From positions 92,994-156,993 of the forward strand of contig JAMLHN010000005.1 of the NCBI GenBank assembly GCA_023957115.1: a stretch of DNA of 64,000 bases, read 5' to 3'. Source of the stretch: Thermomicrobiales bacterium. Lineage in GTDB: Bacteria > Chloroflexota > Chloroflexia > Thermomicrobiales > UBA6265. Within the stretch, counting starts at the first letter, position 1, and each line of letters begins with the position of its first letter. The notes below the pieces were generated by a model that saw only the letters and a list, made by a program, of their open reading frames with translations, ran no database searches and had not been told where the DNA came from. Positions 25,250 to 33,187 of the stretch are shown here, piece by piece. The translations under genes were made by a program, and so were the position numbers.

Positions 25250-26529
25250 ACGACCTCGGAAGCAACCCAACCTCTTCTCCGGCCTCCGGACCCAGGGCTC
25301 AGGACCCGCTTCCGGCGTACGCCGGCGCGGTCGTCATCGGCGCGGGGGCGTTTGGGCTCGGAACCGGATTTGCACTGGCGAAGAACGGGCTGAATGGAGT
25401 GCTGGTGCTCGATCAGTTCGAGCCGGGGACGCAGACGTCGGCGCGGGCGGCGGGGCTGTTCAAGAACATTCAGGCGAGTGCGACCAAGACCGAGCTGACC
25501 CGGCGTTCGATCGAGATCGTCACGCGGTTCGAGCAGGAGACCGGGGTTGCCGTGCCCTACGTGCAGCCGGGGAGTCTCTTCGTTGCCCGGACGCCCGGTC
25601 ATGCCGCCATGATCGAGGCGGAGATCGAGGACTCAGTGGGATGGGGTGTGGCGGTCGAACGGCTCGATCGACAGGAGGCGCAACGACGCTGCCCCTACAT
25701 CGACAGCCGCGATTTCGTCAGCGCCTATTTCATTCGCGACGATCTCTATATCGACGAACCCAAAGCGCTCCTGGTTGCTCTGATACAGGCGGGACTTCGG
25801 GTCGGAATGCAAACCGTCGGACAGACAACCGTCACCGGGATCGACGTTCGCAACGGTGAGATACGTGGTGTCCAGACCAACCGGGGGTATATCGGCACCC
25901 CGGTGGTGGTCGATGCCGCCGGCGCGTGGTCCCGGATCGCTGGCGCCATGGCCGGTGTCGATGTCAAGATCGTGCCGATGCGACATCAGCTTGGCATCAC
26001 CGCTTTGGTCGAAGGCATTCCGCCCGATTTGCCGATCGTGCGGATGACCGATGGCGCGGCCTATGTCCGCCCGGCCCGGGGTGGACTCATGTACGGCATC
26101 TTCGAACCCAACCCGCTGCCGTTTGGACCCGTTCCGGGTGAAACGATGAGTCTCGATATGGTCCCAGTCGATCACAGTGTGCTGCGCGAGGCTCGTGACC
26201 GAATCGTTCCCTCGGTGCCCGAGCTTGCGCATGTGACCGATCAGGAGCAGCGCGCCGGATTGTTCACCATGACGGCGGACGGCAAGTTCATCGCCGGGCC
26301 AGTTCCCGGTGTTCACGGTTTCTGGGTCATCAGCGGGTGCAACGGCAGTGGATTCTCGATGTCCACCGGGCTGGGCGCCGCGATTGCCGAATGGATCGTG
26401 GGCGGCGCTCCGGAAATCGACCTTTCCCTGCTCGATCCGGCTCGTTTCCTCGACCTGGAGATTAGTGAGTCCGATCTGCTGGCCCAGTCGATCTGGCAAT
26501 ACGCCAACTACTACACGCCACTCAGCTGA
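25246..26529 (+). CDS. FAD-dependent oxidoreductase (DAO / sarcosine-oxidase-like)
   Basis: 427 residues from GTG 25246, which overlaps the four-helix-bundle stop. The dinucleotide-binding motif VVIGAGAFGLGTGFALA starts at about residue 28. DAO-type features follow: SARAAGLFKN (FAD), DAAGAWSRIAGAM, and the C-terminal GFWVISGCNGSGFSMSTGLG. Such flavoenzymes oxidise secondary or tertiary amines (sarcosine, dimethylglycine, glutamylputrescine). Residues about 10-20 are encoded by the right repeat arm (25276-25306), and no native start exists between the arm and the FAD motif. The element has therefore apparently provided the start and N-terminus. The FAD domain itself is complete. Confidence 0.88.
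   Translation: MNDLGSNPTSSPASGPRAQDPLPAYAGAVVIGAGAFGLGTGFALAKNGLNGVLVLDQFEPGTQTSARAAGLFKNIQASATKTELTRRSIEIVTRFEQETGVAVPYVQPGSLFVARTPGHAAMIEAEIEDSVGWGVAVERLDRQEAQRRCPYIDSRDFVSAYFIRDDLYIDEPKALLVALIQAGLRVGMQTVGQTTVTGIDVRNGEIRGVQTNRGYIGTPVVVDAAGAWSRIAGAMAGVDVKIVPMRHQLGITALVEGIPPDLPIVRMTDGAAYVRPARGGLMYGIFEPNPLPFGPVPGETMSLDMVPVDHSVLREARDRIVPSVPELAHVTDQEQRAGLFTMTADGKFIAGPVPGVHGFWVISGCNGSGFSMSTGLGAAIAEWIVGGAPEIDLSLLDPARFLDLEISESDLLAQSIWQYANYYTPLS
25276..25306 (+). repeat. Right inverted arm of four-helix-bundle element 1 (site B)
   Basis: Inverted partner of 24753-24785, lying within the 5' end of the oxidoreductase coding region, 26 bases after the four-helix-bundle stop. The whole element (arm to arm) is 554 bases. 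Confidence 0.88.
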
Positions 26530-27062
26530 GCGGCGTCGTGGGCGACGCCGCGGAACTCGGTCGCGCTCCACGCTACTGATTGCTGGGAGGACGTTTGCCG
26601 CGACGAAAGACCGAGATCACCCAGGCGAGCCCCAGCGTCGCGCCGACCCAACTGGTCGACCAGGTGCGGATCGACCAAGCGGTGAACCGGACGCCCATCG
26701 CCGTCGATCCGCGCACGATGGACTGCCGACCGGCAGCGGCGCCCAGGTCGAGCTGCAATGCAAGGGCATCCAGGAGATTGCAGAAGAGTGCCGTGCCCCT
26801 GCTCAGTGATCGACGATGTGCGGTGGGCGTGCGCACGATGGCTGCTTCCTTCACTCGACGCATTGGCTGCGCGGCATTACTGATTGGGAACAAATGAGAT
26901 GATCGAACGTTGACAATGTATCGCGGCCGCTAATAGAATCCGCAACGACCGGATTGTATACATACTGGCGCGATTTTGCGCATGAACCTCGTCCATCAGC
27001 GAACGCGTCATTCGCATGGCGTGGCACATCGTAGGACAGAACCAGCGAATCGGGGAGTGCAC
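26530..27062. other. Intergenic region before the NMT1-type ABC operon
   Basis: 533 bases without a gene that could be supported. A minus-strand frame at 26573-26893 (106 codons, one possible membrane segment near its end) has no ribosome site or recognised homologue. The promoter of the downstream operon is at 26910-26939. Confidence 0.55.
26910..26939 (+). promoter_or_regulatory. Sigma-70-type promoter for the NMT1/SsuA-type ABC operon
   Basis: TTGACA (26910-26915), 18-base spacer, TAGAAT (26934-26939); same spacing as the promoter at 19365. It lies about 125 bases before the ATPase gene start, leaving a leader of about 115 bases. Confidence 0.75.
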
Positions 27063-27950
27063 GTGGTCCAAGCGGTATCGAGAAGTGAATCGCCCGCGTC
27101 ATCGCAGACTTCGGGCACCGTGCTCGTCGAGCATGCGACCAAATACTACAAGACCAATACCGGGAGCGTTCACGCGCTCGAAGACATCAATCTCGACATC
27201 AAAAAAGGTGAGTTCATTGCCATTGTCGGGCCGTCCGGTTGTGGTAAGAGCACGTTGCTCTGGGCAATCTCGGGCCTGCACGATCTTACCTCTGGTCGCG
27301 TCGTGCTCGACGGTCAAACAGTCGATGGACCTCGCCCGGAGATCGGCATGATCTTCCAGGAGGCAAATCTGCTTCCCTGGCGCAATCTCCAGCAGAACAT
27401 CGAGTTCCCGTTCGAAATCAAGAAAGTCGATTCCAAACCGTTTCAGCCCCGAATTCAGGAGCTGCTGGCGGAAGTCGGGCTCTCCGGTTTCGAAACCAAG
27501 TTCCCACGTGAGCTTTCCGGCGGTATGCAGCAACGGGCCAGTATTGTGCGCTGCCTTTCGTTCGATCCCGAGATCATCCTGATGGACGAGCCGTTCGGCG
27601 CGCTCGATGCCTTCACCCGTGACGAGATGAACCTGCTGATCCAGAAGCTCTGGATGGAAACGGGCAAGACCATCATTTTCGTGACCCACAATGTGGCCGA
27701 GGCGATTCTGCTGGCCGATCGGGTCGTCGTCCTCTCTCCACGACCGGGCCGGATTGCCCATATCTTCGACATCGATCTCCCACGACCGCGCACCATCGAA
27801 GAAACCTACTCGCCGCCGTTCATCGAAAAGATCTTCGAGATCAAGGACACCATCATTCAGGGCGAGTATCGACCAGATCACGTAGCGGAGCTCACGCGGC
27901 AGGTTGCTGGTGTGGCCCGCGGGATAGAGGACCAATTCGATGGCAAGTGA
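27063..27950 (+). CDS. ABC transporter ATPase, nitrate/sulfonate/taurine (SsuB/TauB) type
   Basis: 295 residues from GTG 27063, with GGGGAG upstream; 16 residues of tail precede the ABC domain. Walker A GPSGCGKST, Q-loop QEANLLPWRN, signature LSGGMQQRA, Walker B IILMDEPFGALDA and switch His in VTHNV are all intact. The PWRN/QEANLLPW context is typical of the SsuB/TauB/NrtD group. It overlaps the permease gene by 11 bases and belongs with the binding protein at 28921. Confidence 0.94.
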   Translation: MVQAVSRSESPASSQTSGTVLVEHATKYYKTNTGSVHALEDINLDIKKGEFIAIVGPSGCGKSTLLWAISGLHDLTSGRVVLDGQTVDGPRPEIGMIFQEANLLPWRNLQQNIEFPFEIKKVDSKPFQPRIQELLAEVGLSGFETKFPRELSGGMQQRASIVRCLSFDPEIILMDEPFGALDAFTRDEMNLLIQKLWMETGKTIIFVTHNVAEAILLADRVVVLSPRPGRIAHIFDIDLPRPRTIEETYSPPFIEKIFEIKDTIIQGEYRPDHVAELTRQVAGVARGIEDQFDGK

Positions 27951-28794
27951 GCTGCGTGACAACATTCCAGCATTTGGAGAGGGTGGCGACGAAACCCAGG
28001 AAGTCGGCCTCTCCAACATGTCGGCTCTTGCCGATACCGGATTTGCCAACAACTGGAAGGAAGCGCTTATCCTCCTGCTGGTTGCCTGCGGGGTCATCGG
28101 CGGTCTGGAACTGATCGTTCGTGGTTTCGACGTCCCAGCCTATACCTTCCCCGCGCCGAGCGAGATCGGAGAGTCGCTCTGGCACAATTTCCGGCCGCTC
28201 TATTGGCCGCATCTCCTGGTAACCCTGAAAGTGCTCCTGCTCGGCTACCTCATCGGCGCGTCCATCGGCATCCTGTTGGCCGCCATCATCACGCAATTCC
28301 CGTTCGCGGAGAAGATCGTGACCCCGTATATCTTGCTGCTGGTTACGACGCCCATGATTGCGCTGGTTCCGCTGCTCGTGCAGAAGCTTGGCTTCGGCAT
28401 TCAGCCGCGCGTCATCGCGGTTGCATTGGCCAGTGGTCCGATGGTGATGATCAATTCCGCGACGGGGTTCCGGAGAACAGACCTGGCGAAACTGGCGTTA
28501 GCGAGGTCCTACGGGGCCACCACATTCCAGATCTTTACCAAGGTTCGGTTCCCGCTGGCGCTGCCGATGATCATTGTCGGACTCATGGTTGGTGCGATCT
28601 TCGGGTTGCTGACCGCGGTTGGCGCCGAGATCGTCGGTTCGGGCGAGGGGCTGGGCAACCGGCTGATGTACTACTCGTCGCGCATCCAGATGGCCAACTT
28701 CTGGTCCATCATCATCATTCTGGCCACCCTTGGTATTCTGATCTACGTCATCTTCTACTGGATTGGAAAACGCTGGGCCAGTTGGCAGGCCTGA
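27940..28794 (+). CDS. ABC transporter permease, SsuC/TauC type
   Basis: 284 residues from ATG 27940. A hydrophilic 25-residue tail is followed by six membrane segments. The EAA loop is near FRRTDLAKLALARSYGATTFQIFTKVRFP. Translation overlaps the ATPase gene by 11 bases. Together with the ATPase and the Tat-exported binding protein it imports a small organic compound; candidates are a pyrimidine precursor, sulfonate or similar. Confidence 0.93.
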   Translation: MASELRDNIPAFGEGGDETQEVGLSNMSALADTGFANNWKEALILLLVACGVIGGLELIVRGFDVPAYTFPAPSEIGESLWHNFRPLYWPHLLVTLKVLLLGYLIGASIGILLAAIITQFPFAEKIVTPYILLLVTTPMIALVPLLVQKLGFGIQPRVIAVALASGPMVMINSATGFRRTDLAKLALARSYGATTFQIFTKVRFPLALPMIIVGLMVGAIFGLLTAVGAEIVGSGEGLGNRLMYYSSRIQMANFWSIIIILATLGILIYVIFYWIGKRWASWQA

Positions 28795-28920
28795 TCACCG
28801 CAGAATTGACTCGGCGCCCGGCACACTGTTCAGCGCCGTTCAAGATACGGTTCGACGACGAGCCGGAGATCAATCGGATATCGGCTGGCCGATTGGCCAG
28901 CTGGGTAAACAGGAGGACAC

Positions 28921-30105
28921 ATGAGCAGTCTCGATAAACTCGCAGTCGATTTGTCGAAGAGTCGTGCTTCTCGTCGCCGGTTCCTTGGCACTGCCGCCGC
29001 CGCTGGATTGGCCGTTCCCATGATGGGCGGTCTCGGTCGCCTCAGCGCCGTAGCGCAGGACGAAGCCCGAAATTCAGTCGTCTGGGTGTCGCCGCGGGGA
29101 ACCCTGGAAGTGCTGGACGACTATCCGTACTGGGTTGCCAAGCAATTCGGCTATTTCGGTGATATCGAAACCGAGATTCTGCCGGCCATTCTCGAGTCGA
29201 CCTCGTCTGCCAAGAACGTCGTCGACGGCGATGCCGATATGTCCTATGTCTCGCCGGGCGTCTTCGCTGACGCGGTGAGCCAGGGGCTCGATCTCGTCTC
29301 GGTCTTCCAGATGGGCGCCTATGACGTCTTCGATATTGCGCTGCCGAAGGGGAACCCGGATGGGATCACTACCCCCGCGGATCTCGAAGGCAAGACCGTT
29401 GTCCTTGGTGATATCGGTTGGGCCGCCATCGTCGACCCCATGATCGTGCAGGCGGGTGGCGATCCGTCCCAGGTCAACTATGTGGCCGCGGGTTCCGGAT
29501 GGGCGCAGACGCTCGAAGCCGGCCAGGCCGATGCCGCCCTCTCCTGGGAGGGTCTTCGCGCGCAGTGGCTTGCGACCGGTCTCGATTTCGACTACATCCT
29601 CGGGTATGAGTGGTCGGTCTTCCCGGCGAACTCATTCCAAATCCGTCGCGGTGACTTCGAGGATGCCAGTCTCACCGAGCTCTACACCAACTACCTCAAG
29701 GGGTGGGCAATGGGGCTCGAGTTCGGCTATCAGAATCCGGTAGCCGCAACCCAGATCACCATGGAAGAGCCGTCGATCTCGGCTGCGTTGACCGATACCT
29801 TCCAGGACCTCAATGTTGCGGTCGAGTCACTCTGGCAGCTCGCCAATGTCTATCGTGGCGACTGGGACTCGCGTGAAGGTTGGGGCTGGGCAAGCATCGA
29901 GGGTTGGCAGTCGTTCTTCGACGCCAGCGCGCAGGCGATGGGCGCCGACCCGATCGATGCGTCCACCGTGGTCTTCAACGACTATGTCGCTGGGGCAAAC
30001 GAGTTCGACCAGGAGCAAGTCATTGCTGACGCCTCCGGGTTCGAGCTCAGCGAGGCATTCGCGGCTGTCGCGGCGCCGGAAGGCGCCGGTCTCGCCGCAA
30101 GCTAG
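28921..30105 (+). CDS. NMT1/SsuA-family substrate-binding protein, Tat-exported
   Basis: 394 residues; ATG 28921 with GGAGGA about 8 bases upstream. Tat signal SRRRFLGTAAAAGLAVP at about 17-33. The body shows NMT1/SsuA features: DDYPYWVAKQFGYFGD, the STSSAKNVVDGDADMSYVSPG recognition loop (scanning for a resident substrate), and LEAGQADAALSWEG. Trp/Tyr-rich C-terminal lobe (YRGDWDSREGWGW). The ligand is not assigned. A hairpin follows 65 bases after the stop. Confidence 0.9.
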   Translation: MSSLDKLAVDLSKSRASRRRFLGTAAAAGLAVPMMGGLGRLSAVAQDEARNSVVWVSPRGTLEVLDDYPYWVAKQFGYFGDIETEILPAILESTSSAKNVVDGDADMSYVSPGVFADAVSQGLDLVSVFQMGAYDVFDIALPKGNPDGITTPADLEGKTVVLGDIGWAAIVDPMIVQAGGDPSQVNYVAAGSGWAQTLEAGQADAALSWEGLRAQWLATGLDFDYILGYEWSVFPANSFQIRRGDFEDASLTELYTNYLKGWAMGLEFGYQNPVAATQITMEEPSISAALTDTFQDLNVAVESLWQLANVYRGDWDSREGWGWASIEGWQSFFDASAQAMGADPIDASTVVFNDYVAGANEFDQEQVIADASGFELSEAFAAVAAPEGAGLAAS

Positions 30106-30170
30106 GCGCAGTACGTCTACACGTGAGATGATCCAGCGCTCACGAATGGCGATGGTTGTCCACGGCAAGG

Positions 30171-30213
30171 AAGAGCCGGGTGGTATGGCTCGATGCCGCA
30201 CCGCCCGGCTCTT
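30171..30213 (+). terminator. Terminator-like hairpin after NMT1 operon
   Basis: 13-base stem (30171-30183 with 30201-30213, one mismatch), 17-base loop; ends in CTT, then GTATG. Probably a terminator or attenuator before the VOC gene. Confidence 0.65.
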
Positions 30214-30254
30214 GTATGACTGACATGCGGACACGCGTCCCAACGAGGAGCAAC

Positions 30255-30641
30255 ATGGGAACACGCACCTTTCATCATGTCGGATTGCGGGCGTTCGACC
30301 CGCAACCGAAAGAGAACTTTGTCGAGGCGACGCGTGTTTGGGTGACCAACCCGGACGACGATCCTCGCAAGATCGAATGGCTCCGATACGAACCGGATAG
30401 CTGGCTCAGCGAAGAGTTCAAGAACTCGCCGCATGTGGCCTATGTAGTGGACGACATCGACCCCTGGATCGCCGGCAAGAAAATGGCCATCGAACCGTTC
30501 GAGGTCGGCGATCCGGCCTTCGTCCGGGTCGCATTCGTCTGGGAAGATGGCTGGGTGGCCGAGTATATGGCGTTCAAGCCGGGTGTCGCCTGGTTCGATC
30601 CGGACGACCAGGGCACGGCGCGTGCCGCTGGCCAGGACTAG
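30255..30641 (+). CDS. Small VOC/glyoxalase-like protein
   Basis: 128 residues from ATG 30255, with GAGGAG 5 bases upstream. FHHVGLRAFDP at the N-terminus and HVAYVVDDIDPWI in the middle are vicinal-oxygen-chelate half-repeats, with His residues at the metal positions and Glu (PFEVGD, VAEYMAFK) at the others. It may be an isomerase, dioxygenase or binding protein; the substrate is unknown. It sits between the NMT1-type transporter and a sugar-phosphate isomerase, so is probably part of the catabolic set. Confidence 0.68.
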   Translation: MGTRTFHHVGLRAFDPQPKENFVEATRVWVTNPDDDPRKIEWLRYEPDSWLSEEFKNSPHVAYVVDDIDPWIAGKKMAIEPFEVGDPAFVRVAFVWEDGWVAEYMAFKPGVAWFDPDDQGTARAAGQD

Positions 30642-30691
30642 CGAGTAAGCGTAGATCCGCAGAGATCGAGGAACGGAGGAAGGAATTCACC

Positions 30692-31510
30692 ATGGCCGAC
30701 CGGCTTACGTTTTGCACGAATAGTCATCACACCTACACGCTGGAGGAGTCGCTCGCTGCCGCGGCTGCTGCTGGGTACAAGAACATCGAGCTGACCTCGG
30801 TGCCGGGTTGGACCGAGCATGTCCGCCGCGATGCCACCGACGAAGAGCTCGCGCATGTGAAGGATCTGCTGAAGAAGTACGGGTTGACTGCGGTCAGCTT
30901 TGCCGGTCATTCGGATATGGCATCCGATACCGGGGTCGCCGAGTTTCGCAAGGCGCTCGATGTCGCGCACAAGCTCGGAATTGGCTACGTCACCACCAGT
31001 ACTGGTGGTCATGACGCCTCATCGTCCGGCTCGCTCGACGAGCAACGAGAGGCCTTCCTGGCACGCATTCGCCCGCTCTGCGACGAAGCGGCTGAGAAGG
31101 GCATCACCATTTGCCTGGAGACCCACGGCGGCCTGGTGGCCAATGGCGCCATCTCGGCCGAGCTTGTCAAGCTGATCGATAAGCCCAACATCGGCGTCAA
31201 CTACGATCCGGGAACGTGATCCACTACGGCGCGACCGATCCGGCAACGGATATCGAGGCCGCCGCGCCCTATCGTGAAGCACATGCATGCCAAAGACCAG
31301 ATCGGTGGACCGGGTGTCTGGAACTTCCCGGCGGCTGGTACCGGAGAAGTCAACTTCGATGCCATCTTCGCCGCGCTGGACGAAGTCGGATTCGACGGCC
31401 CGGTCTCGGTCGAGATCGAGTTCACCGGCGAACCGTGGCCCCCGCTCGCCGAGGTCGAAGCCGCCGCAAAATCCGCCCACGACTTCCTGCGGAAGTTTGT
31501 GCCAGCGTAG
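30692..31510 (+). pseudogene. TIM-barrel sugar-phosphate isomerase/epimerase, with two compensating frameshifts
   Basis: About 272 residues in total. ATG 30692 with GGAGGAAGG upstream. Residues 1-175 are normal (LTFCTNSHHTYTLEESLAAA, CLETHGGLVANG, NIGVNYDPG). A base is missing near 31210-31212, causing TGA at 31217. The reading continues in the +1 frame (VIHYGATDPATDIEAAAPY) until about 31273, where an extra base restores the original frame (VKHMHAKD onward) to the stop at 31508. The metal ligands (E, D, H, E) are present across the three pieces. Either a recent pseudogene or two assembly errors 60 bases apart; the rest of the sequence shows no decay. Confidence 0.85.
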
Positions 31511-31522
31511 GCGACAATCGCG

Positions 31523-31603
31523 AGCAGTCAGCAGTCAGCAGTCAGCAGTCAGCAGTCAGCAGTCAGCAGTCAGCAGTCAGCAGTCAGCAGTCAGCAGTCA
31601 GCA
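31523..31603 (+). repeat. Period-7 tandem array (AGCAGTC)n, left arm of element 2 (site C)
   Basis: About 11.5 perfect copies of the heptamer, starting 13 bases after the isomerase stop and ending 34 bases before the four-helix-bundle start. The complementary unit GACTGCT is found in the right arm at 32013-32035. Confidence 0.95.
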
Positions 31604-31636
31604 AGGGCGTGCATGACCGGGAATTCACGACATGCA

Positions 31637-32017
31637 ATGACTCAAGTCAAGAGCTATAGAGACTTGCGAGCCTGGCAAAGTGCCATGGACTTTGTGGTGC
31701 TCGTTTACCGGGAATCGGATCGCTGGCCAGCCACAGAACAGTACGGGCTGACTCAACAGGTGAGGCGATGCAGTGTTTCGGTCCCATCGAACATTGCCGA
31801 AGGGCAGGGGCGTCGAAACGATCGTGAATTCGCCCGTTTTCTGCGAATCGCCCACGGATCCTTGCAGGAAGCGGAAACTCAAATCATGCTGGCCCGGCGG
31901 TTGGGATATTGCGAACCAGAGACAGAGGATGTGTTGCTGGCCGCTGCCGGTGACCTTGGTCGAATGATCCAAGGTTTGGTTCGCATCGTTGCCCGGTCTT
32001 CGGCAGACGATCGCTGA
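31637..32017 (+). CDS. Four-helix-bundle (S23/IVP family) protein 2, inside inverted arms
   Basis: 126 residues from ATG 31637 (ATG 31613 would add eight residues). Same family as the protein at 24791: YRDLRAWQSAMDFVVLVYRE, YGLTQQVRRCSVSVPSNIAEGQGR, EFARFLRIAHGSLQEAETQIMLA. The two paralogues are diverged, not recent copies. The stop codon is the beginning of the right repeat arm. As with element 1, an S23-type gene lies between inverted heptamer arms and between two sugar-metabolism genes. Likely RNA- or DNA-binding small basic bundle; function unknown. Confidence 0.9.
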   Translation: MTQVKSYRDLRAWQSAMDFVVLVYRESDRWPATEQYGLTQQVRRCSVSVPSNIAEGQGRRNDREFARFLRIAHGSLQEAETQIMLARRLGYCEPETEDVLLAAAGDLGRMIQGLVRIVARSSADDR

Positions 32018-32035
32018 CTGCTGGCGGCTGACTGC
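32013..32035 (+). repeat. Right inverted arm of element 2 (site C)
   Basis: GCTGACTGC repeated around GGCG; reverse complement of the AGCAGTC heptamers at 31523. Starts at the four-helix-bundle stop. Element length arm to arm is about 513 bases. Confidence 0.88.
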
Positions 32036-32051
32036 AAAAATGGGGGAAACC

Positions 32052-33050
32052 ATGAAAGTAGCAATTCTTGGTGCGGGATTTATGGGAGGCACGCATGCGC
32101 GGGCATTCCAGCAGGTTCCCGGGGTGGAGATTGCGGCGATCTATGCGCATTCCGATCGTCGCGCGGCGCCGCTGGCGCAGGAGCTGGGTACGACCTACAC
32201 GGACCGTATCGACAGGATCCTGAACGACGATTCGATCGATGCCATCGACAACTGTTTGCCGACCCCGGAGCACCGTCCGCTCACCGAGGCGGCTCTGGCG
32301 GCCGGCAAGCATGTCCTGTTGGAAAAACCGATTGCATTGACCGATGCCGATGCCGCCGCCCTCGTGGCAGCGTCGGACGCCTCGGATAAGGTGTTCATGC
32401 TGGCCCATGTACTGCGCTTCTGGCCCGAGTACATCGAGCTGCAAAAGATTGCGACGGACGGCACGATCGGCGAACTGCGGAGTGGCGTTGCCTACCGGCG
32501 GCAACCGTTCCCGGCCTGGTCGGAGCTGTTCGCTCGCTCGGATCTTACCGGCGGCGCGGTCATCGACATGATGATCCATGATATCGACGCGGCTAATTGG
32601 GTCTTCGGTACCCCGGTCTCCGTCACGGCAAACGGAATCCGCAATCCTCGCTCCAACGGATGGGATCAGGTCCAGGTGCTGATCGACTACGGCACGGCGT
32701 CGGCGCTGATCGATGGTGGCATGATGATGCCAGATTCATACCCCTTCTCGTCGACTTTGCAGGTGCTCGGATCTGACGGATTCGTGCAATACGATTTCCG
32801 CGCCGGTGGACGAAGTGTGGAAGAAGCCGGGGGCACCAACGAGCTTGCACTCTATCCGGCAGAAGGGGATCCCAAGACCCTGGAGGTTGCCCAGAAGGAC
32901 CCCTATCTGGCCGAGATCGAATATTTCGTCGAATGCGTACGGAGTGGAAAACCGGCCACGCGCGCCACACCGGCCGCGGCCCGGCTCGCCCTCGCGACCG
33001 CCCTCGCCGCCCGCGAGTCGATCGAGTCGAACCGGACGGTTACGCTTTAG
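32052..33050 (+). CDS. Gfo/Idh/MocA-family oxidoreductase
   Basis: 332 residues from ATG 32052, with GGGGGAAACC upstream. N-terminal Rossmann domain: VAILGAGFMGGTHARAF; HVLLEKPIALT contains the EKP motif with the catalytic Lys. C-terminal sheet domain has GGAVIDMMIHDIDAANWV, with the D-x3-H active-site His/Asp. Such enzymes oxidise inositol, glucose-fructose or sugar acids with NAD(P). It follows the sugar-phosphate isomerase, as in inositol or rare-sugar catabolic clusters. The stop TAG is part of the next heptamer array. Confidence 0.93.
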   Translation: MKVAILGAGFMGGTHARAFQQVPGVEIAAIYAHSDRRAAPLAQELGTTYTDRIDRILNDDSIDAIDNCLPTPEHRPLTEAALAAGKHVLLEKPIALTDADAAALVAASDASDKVFMLAHVLRFWPEYIELQKIATDGTIGELRSGVAYRRQPFPAWSELFARSDLTGGAVIDMMIHDIDAANWVFGTPVSVTANGIRNPRSNGWDQVQVLIDYGTASALIDGGMMMPDSYPFSSTLQVLGSDGFVQYDFRAGGRSVEEAGGTNELALYPAEGDPKTLEVAQKDPYLAEIEYFVECVRSGKPATRATPAAARLALATALAARESIESNRTVTL

Positions 33051-33104
33051 GAGTTAGGAGTTAGGAGTTAGGAGTTAGGAGTTAGGAGTTAGGAGTTAGG
33101 AGTT
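33047..33104 (+). repeat. Period-7 tandem array (TTAGGAG)n, left arm of site D
   Basis: 8.3 perfect copies, starting within the stop codon of the Gfo/Idh gene. Each heptamer contains TAG. A degenerate inverted arm follows at 33146-33187, only about 40 bases away. Confidence 0.95.
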
Positions 33105-33145
33105 GTCACGATTGCCTCGTGTGCAAGGCTGGCCCCCGAACTGGA

Positions 33146-33187
33146 AAATCCGAACTCCCAGATCCTAACTCCCAACTCCCCTAATCC
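33146..33187 (+). repeat. Right inverted arm of site D
   Basis: AACTCCC / ATCCTAA heptamers, the degenerate reverse complement of the TTAGGAG array. It runs into the stop codon of the convergent small gene (33181), so both arms end in stop codons of flanking convergent genes. Confidence 0.8.

Noticed and set aside
26573..26893. Minus-strand gene of 106 codons
   Set aside because: No ribosome site, no recognised family, and the plus strand of the same stretch is also open; kept only as a remark in the intergenic entry.
31523..31603. CRISPR-like array
   Set aside because: The repeats are 7-base head-to-tail copies without spacers, and no cas genes are present.
33047..33104. Telomere-like TTAGGAG repeat marking a replicon end
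   Set aside because: Genes continue normally on both sides, and the repeat belongs to a set of internal period-7 arrays.
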